64,000 nucleotides of DNA from Sipunculus nudus (lineage: Eukaryota > Annelida > Sipuncula > Golfingiida > Sipunculidae), in NCBI GenBank assembly GCA_026874595.1, contig CM049314.1:11214729-11278728 (forward strand). Reading direction: 5' to 3'. Each line of letters starts with the position of its first letter. The stretch's first letter is position 1. Both the position numbers and the translations under genes were made by a program. The notes beneath the pieces are model-generated. The model searched no databases. It was given only the letters and a program-made list of their open reading frames with translations, and was not told where the DNA came from. Shown here piece by piece: positions 33,601 to 45,650 of the stretch.

Positions 33601-36600
33601 GCCGAATAGTCTACTGTCACTAGGTACTTTTGCCCCTTCATATCAAATAGGTCAACCCCTATCTTTTCCGATGGACGATCAGTCAGCTGATTGAAAATCA
33701 TGGTTTCTTTCTGTTGTTAAATTGAGTACTTACTACATGTCTCACATGCTGATATGTACTCTTTGATGTCTGCATTCATTAGGGGCCAGAAGATGCATTC
33801 TCTAGCCCTGCGTAAGCAAGCTTCCACTCCCATATGGGAAGAATGCAGGGCCCGTTTCATTTCACCTCGCAGGTCATGTGGCACAACCACTGTGTCTCCC
33901 TTGAAGATAAGACCATCCTGCACTGTGTACTCGTCTCTTGAATGAGAGTAGGGGCCCAGCTGACTTGGCACTTCAGTTTTGCTTTCAGGCCAACCAGACA
34001 GAATTGTGTCTGTCATCACTTCATCATCTTTAAAGGCATGCTTTATTCTGTCCAACCTCTCTTTTCTAATAGGCAGATATGACACCATGTTGATCAGCTC
34101 AAATGTTTCACTCCCTTCAGTGGTATTTAAATGCGCCCTGGACAGAAGGTCCGCAATATACATCTCTTTTCCTGGCCGGTATTCTAAGCTGATGTCATAT
34201 TGTTGGGCCTTCATTAGCATGCCTTGTAGCCGTTTTGGGCCATGTTCAGAGGTTTCCTGGTGATTGACAGGAGTGGTTTGTGGTCAGTATGTATCACAAC
34301 GTGTCTGCCAAAAACATACTGGTGAAATCTGCCCAGTGAAAACACAATTGCCAGCATCTCCTTTTCAATCTGGGCATATTTCATTTCTGCCTGAGTAAGA
34401 GCCCTGCTGGCATAAGACGGTTGCCTGTTGTCATGCAGCAACACTGCTCCAAGGCCTGACTTGCTTGCGTCGCATTGGATAATAAGGGGTTTCTCCATGT
34501 CGTAGCATGCGAGAATTGGAGCACTGGTCACAAGCCTTTTTACTTCAGCAAAGGCGTCTCTCTGTTTCTGGCCCCACATCCAGTCTGTGTCTTTGCTGGT
34601 CAGTTTTCGTATGGGGCTCAGTTAGTGGTGGGAGTCGGTTCCTTTTTCATAATCGATCATCGGTTTGAGCAAACCGATCGATGATCGATTAATAATTAGT
34701 TCAGACAAATATAAAGAAATGTGCAATTATCTGTGAAACTGTACTCTCTTAATCCAGCCCGCATGTCTTAGTAATTTTACCTTACGAAAAGAACTTTTTT
34801 GCCTTTTTTATATTTTCCTTTTATCACTAAGATATGCTATTCAAAGTTTCATTTTAATTAATTATAGTAATTAATTAAACCACAGTCCAGGACATCTACT
34901 TGCTGGCCCTCATGAGTACTCTCGCGTATCATTTTAACTTCACTATCAGGACTCATTTTATAGCAATTATGGTGACTGCCGACATGTATACTGGTTTCAC
35001 AGGCCTGCCAGAACAATTACAGGCCCATATAATTTGTGGGAAAAATAAAAAAAAATAAGTAATTGAAAGCTAAAAATATAATTACTCATGCGGCAGCGGC
35101 ACCTGACATCAGTTGAGGAGATTATTTCTAAGAGAATCTTGCAAAATTGGAATAGACCTGGAGCATTATGGAGCATTTTAACTCCATACCGCCCATATTT
35201 TGCAATGAACATCTCGTTAGAAAACTCTCCGCCAGTTCTGCAGCTCCCTGCCAGTTCACATAGGTTTAACAAGTCCTCCGTTCTCTCATCTACCGTGTCA
35301 TATTCTTTAATATACGGAGGTTATTTTGGAAAACAAACATTATATGCAGCGTGGAATGTTGTAAAAAATGGAAGAGTAATTATTGCATATAATGTAAAGA
35401 CATTCTGGTAAAAACAATCATGAGTATGATGTAATCAATAGCTGCCTTTCGTAATCGAGCGCTTGAAAGCTGCAGCAAACCGACTGACTTTCGAAAAAAT
35501 CGATGATCGGCCCACCACTAGGCTCAGTATATTTGACAGGTGTGGAAAAAACGGGCCAGGTAGTTTACCATACCAAGTAGGCGCTGCATCTCAGTGATAT
35601 TTGATGGCGCTGCCATTTCCTTTATGGCCTGACCTTGTCAGGATCGGCGTTCAAGCCATCCCTAGTAATCACATGCCCAAGGAATGTGATTTCTGATTTA
35701 CGCAGCTCTGTTTTTGCTCTGTTCAGTTTAATTCCATTTATACGACACCGTTGCAACAAGCAGTGAAGCTTTTCATCATGGTCATGTCCTGCATCTGCTA
35801 CAATGGTTCCGACACCATACACAAGGATGTCATCAGCCACACATGACACCTGGGAGGTTTTCCAATGCAGCATGCAGTCGTTTCTGAAATATTACACTAG
35901 ACATTGCTAGTCCAAAAGGGAGTCTAAGCCATCGGTATCTCCCATGTGGTGCTTGAAACGTGGTGACGTAACTCGACTCTTCATCTTATTTGCAGTGCCA
36001 GTAACCATTTTTCAGGTCGAAGCGAGAGAATACCTTAGCTTTAGCTATGTCTGGCAAAATGTCATCCATTACTGGCAGAGGATGTAGCTCTCTTTGTAGT
36101 GCTGTGTTGAGGAACATCGGGTCGATACAGATTCTCAGGTGACCTGATTTTTTTTGTACTAATCATCATGCGACTACAACAGTCGGTAGGGGTCTCAACT
36201 GTAGCTATGACCCCTTGTTGCTCTGGTTCAAGTAGCTTTGATTTGACAGGCTTTTTCAGGCTGACAGGGACCCGACAGGAGGTTATAGCTATGGGTTTGA
36301 TGGATTTGTCAACTGTGAGGCAAACCTCTCCAGATAGTGTACCTAACTCATCAGAGAAAACATCTCTATAATCTGCTGTGATGTCACTCACTGCACTGAT
36401 GTTTTCATAATTTATTGATATAAGTCCCATCGCTTCTGAGACCAATTTGCCAAGTAGCGGGGTCAGTCTGTCTTGAACCACAACAAATTCTACATTGTAT
36501 TTTCTTTTGTTTTTCATGTTCCTTATGGTAAGTCTAGCCTTACCAAGAGGATTGACCTTGCTATTATTCCACATCTCTAGTGTAGTATTGCACGGGAGTA

Positions 36601-37620
36601 TGGGTGCATCAGGTACCAAATGCTTTAGTATCACATTAATACTTGCGCCAGAGTCCACCTGGAAGCTAACTGGTCTGCCCCCCACTTCCATTTTGGCAAA
36701 TACAGTTTTGCTGAGAGGGTGTTTACCAGAGTGTACAATTAGAATTGACTCGGCCTCAGAGTCAGAAGAGGGTGTGTCATCTTCAATGTGATCACTTTGT
36801 ATCATGTGTACCCGCTTTTTCTGTCGTTTACTAGAACTACGTTGAAAGCACTTATGGCAAAGTGATTTTTTTCCATGGCATTTAGAACAAGTTTTCCCCC
36901 AGGCAGGGCATAATTCTTTGTCCATAATATGTCTTTTGCCACAGAACTGGCGTTCGTGACTTCTTCTCTTAGGCTGCTCTCTAATTTTGTGAACAGTAGT
37001 TTCATCATTTATCATGGTTTTCATATGGGCCCTGGTTTGTTCAGCACCTTTACAAATGTCCACACACTGTTTAAGGGATAGATGTCTAATTTTCAAAAGC
37101 TCCTCTTGGGTTTCTTTATATCCATCAAATCTGATCCCATGGATTATTCTATCTCTTATTAGGCTGTCTTTGCAAGACTTACAAAACCCACAAGGTTTTA
37201 GCAAGAGTTCTCAAATTTGTTACAAACAGGTCAACTGTTTCAGTGCTTTGCTGGGTACACTCCCCAAACAAATACCTCTCACGTGTTTCATTAACCTCAC
37301 CAACATATAGTTGATCTAGTTTACATAGTACAGTGTCCACATCATCATCCTCGCCTGGCTCAAATTCAAAAGCATTCAGCTCACGCAGTATGTGGTCACC
37401 TGCTACATGTTTGAAGTATGCCATCTTTGCACCCTGAGGCAGCTTTCTTACATTGGAGATAGCACAAAAATTGGACCATTTCTGTTTCCAGAGTTTCCAT
37501 CTATCAGATGTATCACTTGGGGCATCTCCAGGGAGGAATTCATTTGGTGGGTTAACCTTGGGAAGGTTCAAGTCAGGTTCATCGTCAGCTGGGGCATTTG
37601 TGGCCTCCTGGGGTGGGTTA
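33600..37620 (-). pseudogene. Ty3/Gypsy retrotransposon, truncated and broken
   Basis: Minus-strand order: gag-like ORF (37571-37179); CCHC-type Cys/His cluster (about 36.9 kb); retroviral-type aspartic protease with DSGAS (about 36.63 kb); reverse transcriptase, with the active-site strand reading VADDILVYG near 35.83 kb; RNase H (about 34.5-34.25 kb, with DAS and TDHKPLL motifs); integrase zinc-binding HHCC (about 33.85-33.73 kb); and the first strand of the integrase core. The core then stops at 33.6 kb against a Helitron-like element. Lesions seen are an in-frame stop in reverse transcriptase near 35.97 kb, frameshifts, loss of most of integrase, and an 898-bp hAT-type insertion between reverse transcriptase and RNase H. 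The zinc-binding and protease order fits Gypsy, not BEL or Copia. LTRs could not be established. Confidence 0.85.
34623..35520. mobile_element. Non-autonomous hAT-type element with 8-bp target duplication
   Basis: The ends are TAGTGGTGGG at 34623 and CCCACCACTA at 35511-35520. The flanking 8-bp duplication GGCTCAGT lies at 34615-34622 and 35521-35528. The target is the Gypsy pol region, whose frame resumes on the other side when one duplication copy is discounted. Subterminal sequence holds palindromes around cgatcatcgg and cgatgatcg. No transposase is encoded. Confidence 0.85.
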
Positions 37621-38460
37621 CTTTAGTTTCCCGGACTCATGGTGGTATACAAGGTGCGGGAGCTGTAGATTAAGTCAAATGCTTCTATTATCGCTCACCT
37701 TCGTAGTTTCTGGGAATGTAGTCCATTCACCTGTGGCGATACTAGTCAATGTGTGTCTACTTAGCTGAAGTGGATACATTAACCACCGCTGCTTCCATGT
37801 TTCAAACTTACACAGTCCATATGATTGAGTTACACTCAAGTCACTCCAACACGTGCAAAAGGATTCAGCCATACTTTTAATCAACATGAAACCGGCGCCC
37901 CCTGGTGGAGCATCCCAAATAGTACATCTCAATGCCTGCAGATGGCAGCATCTACAATCATTAAACAATATGAATAACGCTTGCTTTTAGTGAGCATTTG
38001 AGCCTGTTGGGCCTTACATTTACACGAGGCTCTCACCCACGTGCTTGGTCAGTAAAAGAGAAAAACATATGTTTCTTGCTTTATGAAATAGGGAGTTCAA
38101 CCCAAGAGGATTAATGACAAAACCTAATTCAAAGTCCCAATTTCAGGAACAGATATTGGATGGGATGGAGTGCATGTTTGGGGGGGGTTTCAGGCCTCAG
38201 AATTTGTCTGATACGATGAAAAAAAGGTTGCAGCTGCTGAAAATGCGATGATCCTCTGCATGGAGTCCTTTGGGGTCCGCTTCTGCTACTTACGAGGTAT
38301 GCATATTTCTGTTTCTTTCTTCAGGAACAGTTTCCTTGCAACGTACATTTAATTAATCTGTCATGTGTTCCTCACATCAACCTAATCTTTACGTCCAACG
38401 ATAGAATCCAGTAAAAAAACATCGAAAACCTGAATGCCCCGGCGTCTCATTCGCAATGTA
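37621..38460. other. Region upstream of the Gypsy gag, possible LTR remnant
   Basis: Read on the minus strand, 37967-37664 begins TGTTTAA and ends TCTACA, the right polarity for a 5' LTR of about 300 bp. No tRNA-like primer-binding site follows and the partner LTR is missing, so this stays open. Beyond it nothing is recognisable apart from a G-run near 38190. Confidence 0.25.
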
Positions 38461-38461
38461 A

Positions 38462-39272
38462 ATGTCGAGGGAAGAATGAGAATCTGGGAAGATCCGGAAT
38501 CTTCCCGGGAAAAATGAGAATTCTGATTTTTCCCGGGAAAAATGAGAATCCAGAGATGGTATGAAGGGATTCCCATTCTTCCAGGGAAGAATGAGAATTC
38601 TCATTCTTCCTGGGACAAATGAGAATTCAAGTCTCACCTGGGAAAATTGAGAATTCTTATTTTTCCCAGGAGAGATTGGAATTCAGTTTTGAAATTCATA
38701 CCTGGGAAAAATGAGAATTCTCATTCTTCCCGGGAAGAATGGGAATTATGGATGCAAACTGAACTCTTTTAATTTTTTTTCATACTCATTTCTCTTTTTT
38801 CAAAAAGAAACTGAACTGCTCAAGTGTTAAAAAAGAAATAAAATTAGCATATGAAATAGCAGGTAAATGTTTTTCATGGTTAACTTAACATGTATAGATG
38901 TCAGAAGCTCATTGACAACTTGTCAGATGTATTAGTCAATCTAACATAAATGTTTATCTTCACTGAATTGTAGATTAAAAATATTCAAACTTTTACTGTT
39001 CTTTTAGCAATGGTCAGTTATTAACACTATAGTTTGGTTATTATACCGTAGTAAAATATGCAAACTTAACCCACATTAACTATTAAAAGGATATCTTTTA
39101 ACAAATTGGAGCTGGCTGGGAAAAATAAGAATTCTGGGTTTTCCCGGGAAAAATCAGAATTCTCATTCTTCCCGGGAAAATTGAGAATCAAATCATAGCA
39201 TGAAATGATTCTCATTTTTCCCGGGAAGAATGGGAATTCCCATTATTCCCGTGAAAAACCAGAATTCTTGCC
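38462..39272. repeat. Array of alternating GAATTC and CCCGGG palindromes
   Basis: Half-units of about 17-20 bp, of the form CCCGGGAAAAATGAGAATTC, are repeated on alternating strands, so the same motif reads identically on both strands. Two blocks (about 38462-38760 and 39113-39272) are separated by 350 bp of AT-rich DNA. Variants replace CCCGGG by CCTGGG or CCAGGG. There is no coding meaning. Such DNA should form hairpins or cruciforms. Confidence 0.75.
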
Positions 39273-40512
39273 ACGAGGACAGCCCTACAAAATAAATGTA
39301 AAATATATTTATACATATCTTATTAAGACAGTTTCCCACTAAAAACCTATATTTTCTGTTAACTTCTGTTAATAAAAAAATGAGCCAACATTCCACATCT
39401 CAGTTAATATATCTCCCCAACCCCGGTAATAAGCCCGTTATACCGGGTTTATCAGCTAGTTCATTATATATCTCAATCTCAGATCCAACACGATAATTAG
39501 TAGTTATGACGGAAGTCCGTCTCGTGAAGTGGAATTCAATACTTTGTAAAATGATTTATTATTATAAAAAATCAATGTCTATCGAAAGTTAATGGTTTCA
39601 AATGAAGAATCCGGTACTGGAGATACATTTATGACAATGATGCACCTGACGAGTCACGACGACAAACCGCAGATGGCTGAGGTCAAGGTGTTCTGTTTCT
39701 ATAGGAACAAGACATCCACCTGCTTAAACCGAAGCCACAACATCCGTTGTGGTTACAAATTGTCTTTTTTTCTTCAATCCAGCAAGCGTGCTCTTCGAGT
39801 ATTAATGCTCAAGCTAAGCACGATCAATTGTATATTGTTTTGATTGCCCACGCGGACACAGCCGTCTAGAATAATGATTCAGAGCCCAGGCATGATATTG
39901 CTACATAGACTTTAAATGACGAAATGAGATAAAGATAAACCTTTGTACAAGCCTTGTTTTCGCTAGGTTGATATTTGTCGCTTATTAATGCATACAATCC
40001 TTCAGTTGGAGTACAAATAGATCATAAGTTACCTAGACAAAGCAAAGGCAAAAAGCAAAGTAGACCCTAAGCAGTCCCAGCATCTGTTCTCGCTTCATCA
40101 TCCACAGTCTAGCCAGCTGCACATGAGCTTACACACTCCTCACGCTACGGTTATACGCTGCAGGTGTCCCAGATCTCGTGTAATCGCTGCTTTGGGTGGC
40201 AAGGTTCTCTGGGTCTGAACACCAGGTTGCGCACAGAGCAAAGAATTGTAATCAGACCAATGAGAGCTTGGTATCGCATTGTGCATCAAGCTCAAAATGT
40301 AAAATATGCGACACCCGGATCCTTGGCCTGAAATTGCAATCAGACCAGCGAGGGAGGTATCGCATGTTAAAAATTGCGCTCCCCGGTGTTACATCTGATT
40401 GGTCAGTTTCAACATACGACTGACAGGTCGGAGACATCCATATGATTTTTTTTTTTCAATACAAGTTTAATTAACAGCTGCGATTTGTGAGTTTCCTTTC
40501 ATCAAGTTTGTC
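39273..40512. other. Non-coding stretch downstream of the receptor gene
   Basis: It holds the probable 3' UTR of the minus-strand receptor gene; ATTAAA on the minus strand near 40475 could be its poly(A) signal. An imperfect duplication of about 93 bp (aatcagacca and ggtatcgca, near 40251-40292 and 40340-40361) is also present. I recognise no gene. Confidence 0.35.
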
Positions 40513-40906
40513 TTATGCCTCCACCGTCGGATGTCGACTAACGGCTCTAACAGTATTACAATTCGGACAGACAACACCTGCACCGGATTTTCTATGTTCA
40601 GCAGGTAAATTGACATAACCATTCAGTTGATTTCCTGATTCACTTTGGACGCCTATTGGCTGATCAATCTGCATATTGATGTACGCATGCGCGGCCAGCT
40701 GAGACGAGGAGCGGTCTCCAATAACTTCGCCGTTCGTGTTGACGTAGGTATGTGGCGGCAGGGAGGGCGATATGTACGACTCGGTAGCAACTGAATTAGC
40801 TAAAGCCTCGTTCAGTTCTTCATACGTTCTAGATGAACCGGTATAGGTGTTGTCTACGATGTGACCAGCTGTAATTTGGATTCCGTCTTGCCCTCTTCTC
40901 ATACCA
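40513..40906 (-). CDS. Receptor exon 4, cytoplasmic tail
   Basis: The acceptor attcattcag| opens phase 2 and the stop TAA is at 40515-40513. It carries all six tyrosine motifs and a C-terminal CPNC pair. The tyrosine motifs are about 10-25 residues apart. Confidence 0.75.
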
Positions 40907-41464
40907 CTGAATGAATAATTAAAAAAATAATACATAATTACAATATGCCTAGTTATGACACGCTTTATAGGTATGCTGCTATTTAGGGCTTGGGTTCAAA
41001 TGCATATACCAAAATTGTATTTGAAATGCAAATGCATATTCAAAAGCAGTTCTGAAGTGATGTCTCAGGATAAATAATCATAAAAACACTTTCATTATTA
41101 ATCATGCCACATTCTAAAAAATATTCTACATTGACTTTTTTCAGCAGTTTCATAGACTACGTTACTCATTTCAATATACACACATCTTGGTACCAGGTGG
41201 GAATGTCCATGTGTAAAGCCATTTGGAACGGTATTTGGATTTGATAATGTTTAACTACATTTGCATAAAATTTATTTTAAACATTTTCATTAAAATGCAC
41301 TGAGTCGCTTTTTAACCCAGTCCTACTACCAATGATGTTAAGCGTCTTAGTATTTATATATAGCAATAAGATGAAAGAAAACATAACATTCTTATCTGAA
41401 AAAAATAAAGAGAGCTATTGAAAACATGTTAATAGTGAAAAGTTTACAATATATTTCACTTGTA

Positions 41465-41524
<60 letters not shown>

Positions 41525-44500
41525 GAGAAAATTGCAAATACACGTTTTAATTATATAGAGGACATTTTTTTTCCCGGAATAGACAAATATAATGCTCAAA
41601 AATACAAGAAAGGGGGAAATAAAAAGACACTTAACCATTTGTGACGGACACCAACCACCACTGCCATGGTGAAACCAACAAAACACAATGCAGACGTGAT
41701 CCCGATTATGAGGTACAGCCTCGATTCCGAACTATCATCGTCCACGTCACGGCCACCTGATTTCGGCGTCAGCGTCGCCAGTGATTTTGTGGAGGTGGAC
41801 GGGGTTTCCGGGGGTAAGGAACCCCGGGGTTCGCGGGGTCCGCCGCTCCGTGGGTCTATTGGTAATCCGGGGTTACACACGACCGACACCTGCTCCGCCG
41901 ATAAAGCTATAAATAAAAGAACATAACTGAAAGTCTCTAACATAGCCAGTCATTATTTAAAGCGATTGTTATATCATGTTATTGAGGGAACAGGAAGCTA
42001 AATCAACTAGTTTGGCATTTCGAAAGGATCAATTGTTTTACTTTCTTATTTCTGTTGAGACAATAGTAATTTCATATATTTTGAGTGGAGGTAACCGCCG
42101 TCAATGTTCATACTGTTTTAACCAATTCTTAATCTACGTATGGACATTTGCAGTTTTATTTCGGTCTTGGACTACGTTGCAGGATGGCAACACTCGCTTC
42201 CTATCATGTTATTTTTGTATCCTGGTGTCACCCAGGCCATGTGTCTCCCGCACGTGCGGATCCTCGGTGTGTCATCAACTCCATTGCTGGATCATAACAC
42301 CAAGGAACCCCCAAAAGACGCACTCGTTTGTGAGTGATGGCCGAGAAACGGCTGTTGGGCATAACATTCCAATTGAGCCTACAAAGCGCTCACCCTAGGT
42401 GGGCGCCGACCAAATCTCATTACTCCTCGACTAAGGTTTGAACTCACGATCTCCTGAACTCCTGTGCAGGACCCCTAGGCCACAAAGGTCGGTGGGACAT
42501 TAATGAAAGAAAAATGGAACACTTGATAAGCACCACTAGATGAAAACTTGACGAACGACCAGTCAAATGGTAAAATATATCTCAGATATGTGCATATGAT
42601 GATTTCAGGCAACAGTCATAGGACTTTTTTAATATGTTACATATCCCATATCAAGGCTTAACCATTGAACCACAGGTGTACTTGGATCAGGTGACGTCAG
42701 CTGGAAAACCCTTTGTCTTATTGGGCGGATGTCTTCAACACTTAAATCACAAATGTGTGTATTTGACATGGATTGCACAAATAGTTTTAATAACTAATTA
42801 AGGCACTCCCCATGGCTCAGGTAGGGGCTTTCGGAAGTGGCCATTTTTTAAGGAAACCGGAGGATCCGGAGAAAACCACTGAATTTGGACGGGCATCTAG
42901 AACCCTACCTTATAGCCAGGCCGGGGGTCGAACCCGGGTCGCCAACGGAGAGAGCCGTGCTTTTTACCCCTCGAAAGTCCAGGGCCACATTCTTGTGACT
43001 CTCGATAAACTGTCTCAAGACGCAGTATTTTTAGGCATTGAATGGAACAAATCTGAAGCATTTTACATGAATAATTGTAAAGCAATTACAAATAGCTTAC
43101 TGTCGTTACGGGATGCAAAGGCCTATAAAGCGGACCGAACAGTCTCTCAAGTGCAGCTTGTTTTCCTCGTTTAGGCAACAAATGGGGGCTCGTCCAAAAT
43201 GACATCCTACCTATGTGCCTGGGGAAGGGTGGTTTGAACTTATTGGGTAATTACCGTCACCTAGTTCTCAAAAAGTGTGACTTTCGGATCATTACATTTG
43301 TTCTGATAGCAGAAGACTATTAAGAGGGGGTTGTGTTGCGGGATCCATATGAAAGTGGACCGAACTGTCTCTATAGAAAAGTTCGCTTTTCCAGCGATGC
43401 GGTTGGAACGCGGGACATGAGCGCCACAGACATGGGTTCGAATCCCTGATCGGCTCAGTATTTTGTCCCTACAAGCAAAATGTTTACGTAACACTATACA
43501 AATAATATGTCTGCATATAGTTCCTGAAAGCTGTGTAAAGAACCCTTTCCATTATCAAAATAAAAGTACACACTCGCTTGTATCAGCATCACTGACAGAA
43601 CTGAAAATATATTTTTACCCCTCTAGCTCTATCCGCACCATTCCGGATTTGCAAACCATACATTTTTGACGTCACTTTATAAACAATGGCCTGAGCCCGT
43701 TGTATATACCGATATATGATGGTTCGTTCCTTTTAAAAAGATTATTCTACATATGCCCTTGTTTTTGTATACAGAAATCTTACCCCATCTGTTAATGTAA
43801 AAAATAAAGGTACATGCCTGTGAAAAAAATATATATAATAAAAAAAAACCCGCAAAAGTACCCGTTAGCGTTGGTCGAATGATAATCACACTTACTGACG
43901 ACTCGAGCTTGTATGGATGCGGTCTCTCTGAATACTTTTGACTCTCTTCGGGAATATTCAAACCACACAGAATCGTTTGCCTCATTGAGCAGAACCTCAT
44001 TACTCCAAGCCGAGTTGTTACGGATGTTTGAACACCTTTCATACACATTCGTGTTGTTGCGATAGGCTCTAACCACCTCGTTACAGTTTGATGAAGTCAC
44101 CGGAAGGGCCACGTCGATGGTCATTTTCCAGTTACTCTTGCTGGTAATGTAACAGTGACAGCGTTTTATGGAGAAGTCCCGGTCCCTTTGCTTTATTATA
44201 CTGACCACTCGATTATAGTCTTTCTTCATCTCACATAGATTGATTTCTGTTGTACCTGAAAAAAGATACTGTAATCATTAATTGAAAAAGTGTTTCCCCA
44301 AGGTACATCAACTTCAAAATTTGATCGACTTGTCTTTCTGTCATATATGCTAGGTCTCTCCAGAATATGTGATACGAATATTAATTTAAATAATTAACCA
44401 AACGTGTATATATATATATATAATATCTGGTTAGGGCCGAGAATATTTCCAAGCGACAAATGACACTCGGAGACCAACTAGGGTCTTTATATCCCGCGTA

Positions 44501-44617
44501 ACAGCTAAAATCGGACTATCAAATGCATGTGACTGGGATCACCGAGCTTGATTTTGATATAAAAAACATTATTCAAGAATGATCATCCATGATCAAGATA
44601 AGTAGATATTATTGTGT

Positions 44618-44673
<56 letters not shown>

Positions 44674-45650
44674 CGAGCAATTGATAGACGTGATAAAAAG
44701 GCAGCCCTGGAAATTTCAAGAGAGTTCGAGTTAACACCATTCGAAAGTACTTCATCCGTCATGTTTTCAAAGAAAAGGTGTATGATGTGAAAACTCCCAT
44801 TGACAACCAAGCTTTGTCAAAAATTTTACGTAGCGCTGCATGGTATATTGAGAGTATCAAACGCCTGTGTGAGGTCGATGAATATACCATACAGGTCCAT
44901 GTTCTATGCATTTTCGGCACTTGTCTGACTGCCAAGGTCATGCCCACTATGCCTTGGGAAGGTCGGAACCCAGTGAAACATGTAACCGGAGGTAAATTAA
45001 AAACGCCCAGGCACTACATAAATCATGTGCGCTTGTTTGTGGATATGTAAGTTAGAACAGCTGATTACATTTTGTTATATTTTATCACGAGGTTTCCGGA
45101 GTTTTAGACATCATAACTACTGTACATAACACACACTGCACGATTTTGATATGACTGATGTCATTAGAATCCAAATCACATTAAACACATGCATTACACG
45201 GCTGTGAAAATAGCAACTTCTAATAGGGCTCACAGGTGCTTGTATAAACTTATACTGTAGTATCCCAATAATAAATGTGTTCTGTCACAAATAGAACGCA
45301 AATGGAGCGTGCATGATGACAAAATATGTATAATATAAATCATAGGCCGTTTTCTTATTAATCTTGAAGGTGTGCAAATAATAACCTAGTTAAGAAATAT
45401 CATCTACAAAACACGGTTTTTAGGGACTCCAGTGCCTGTGATGAAATGTATTATAATAATTGCTTTCAGAGTTAAAACAGGACCAGAAAACGGTTTTGAC
45501 ACACGACTGACATAACACATTAGTATACGTACCATGTTCACAAATGCTCCAGGTAACCATTATCATCAATACGACAGTGAACTGCGTGATAATCCATTGC
45601 GACGTCATATATGCAGACCACGAGCACCATATTCGAACCTGTGTTTCCAT
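40513..45650 (-). CDS. Putative type I membrane receptor with YxN tyrosine motifs (4 exons)
   Basis: The coding exons in transcript order are 45650-45533, 44255-43896, 41906-41636 and 40906-40513. All junctions are GT-AG, phases are 1, 1 and 2, and the total is 1143 nt (380 residues plus stop). Layout: a signal peptide, an ectodomain of about 120 residues with five Cys (a sixth in the next exon) and three N-glycosylation sequons, a Pro/Ser/Thr-rich stalk, one membrane helix (YLIIGITSALCFVGFTMAVV), then a tail of about 135 residues. The tail has tyrosines in YTGS, YEEL, YISP, YVNT, YINM and YVNL. Three fit the GRB2 SH2 consensus YxN, and YINM also fits the PI3-kinase p85 consensus YxxM. The layout implies a cell-surface receptor that recruits SH2 adaptors when phosphorylated. 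The family is unknown to me; the ectodomain has a faint CUB-like look (LPVTSSNCNEV). Introns hold SINEs and a LINE fragment. Confidence 0.75.
41469..41526. repeat. (GA)n microsatellite in receptor intron 3
   Basis: A GA run followed by a short GACA run, about 110 bp downstream of the exon 3 donor on the minus strand (a CT run in the transcript). Confidence 0.95.
41636..41906 (-). CDS. Receptor exon 3, stalk and membrane helix
   Basis: The acceptor ttatttatag| and donor AAATG|GTTAAG bound 271 nt, phase 1 to 2. A Pro/Gly/Ser/Thr-rich stalk with an acidic end (DVDDDSSES) precedes the hydrophobic helix, and a basic VRHK stop-transfer signal follows. The GC content of the stalk is clearly above its surroundings. 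Confidence 0.75.
42210..42500 (-). mobile_element. tRNA-derived SINE, reverse
   Basis: On the minus strand an A-box-like TGGCCTAGGGG (42482-42472) and B-box-like GAGTTCAAACC (42445-42435) have tRNA spacing. The body continues to lower coordinates. It lies in receptor intron 2. Confidence 0.5.
42795..43000 (-). mobile_element. tRNA-derived SINE, reverse
   Basis: On the minus strand the B box GGTTCGACCCC (42934-42924) lies in a strong stem. The tail shares ggagaaaacca and gacgggc with the SINE at 49555-49740, so both belong to one family. The A box is decayed. Confidence 0.5.
43370..43460 (+). mobile_element. tRNA-like SINE head
   Basis: A perfect B box GGTTCGAATCC lies at 43435-43445 after a tRNA-like stretch (gcgatgcggttggaacgcgg). 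No complete cloverleaf or convincing A box is present, so a functional tRNA is unlikely. Confidence 0.4.
43896..44255 (-). CDS. Receptor exon 2, ectodomain
   Basis: The acceptor ctttttcag| and donor GTCA|GTAAGT bound 360 nt, phase 1 to 1. It contains five Cys (NLC, RCHC, SNC, ERC) and sequons NNT, NNS and NDS. A single domain per phase-1 exon is the usual form of extracellular modules in animals. Confidence 0.75.
44600..44960 (-). pseudogene. LINE reverse transcriptase fragment
   Basis: On the minus strand 44902 onward reads MDLYGIFIDLTQAFDTLN, the reverse transcriptase A motif of non-LTR elements. After stops it continues with HLFFENMTDEVLSNGVNSNS, matching the region before the conserved G-Q motif. 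A GA microsatellite ends it at about 44670. It lies within receptor intron 1, on the receptor's strand. Confidence 0.65.
44621..44668. repeat. (GA)n microsatellite in receptor intron 1
   Basis: It borders the LINE fragment at its downstream end. Confidence 0.95.
45533..45650 (-). CDS. Receptor exon 1, signal peptide
   Basis: The ATG at 45650 opens the frame. A second ATG at 45608 gives a more typical signal sequence (MTSQWIITQFTVVLMIMVTW). The exon ends GAACATG|GTACGT with one base of the next codon. Confidence 0.65.

Noticed and set aside
33282-33701. ORFs rich in Cys/Val (CLFVACRKSSISAS type) near 33.4 kb
   Set aside because: They read through the unit of about 73 bp of a Helitron-like element fused to the last bit of the integrase frame; not a gene.
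37664-37967. 5' LTR of the Gypsy element
   Set aside because: TG...CA polarity fits but there is no primer-binding site and no second LTR to compare; left as a possibility only.
41456-41686. ORF with poly-Leu/Ser (SLSLSLSL)
   Set aside because: Translation of the GA/CT microsatellite next to receptor exon 3.
43399-43460. Functional tRNA gene
   Set aside because: A perfect B box is present but no full cloverleaf or A box; it is better read as a SINE head.
44778-45050. Plus-strand ORF of 90 codons in receptor intron 1
   Set aside because: It is the antisense of the LINE reverse transcriptase fragment, whose signature is clear on the minus strand.
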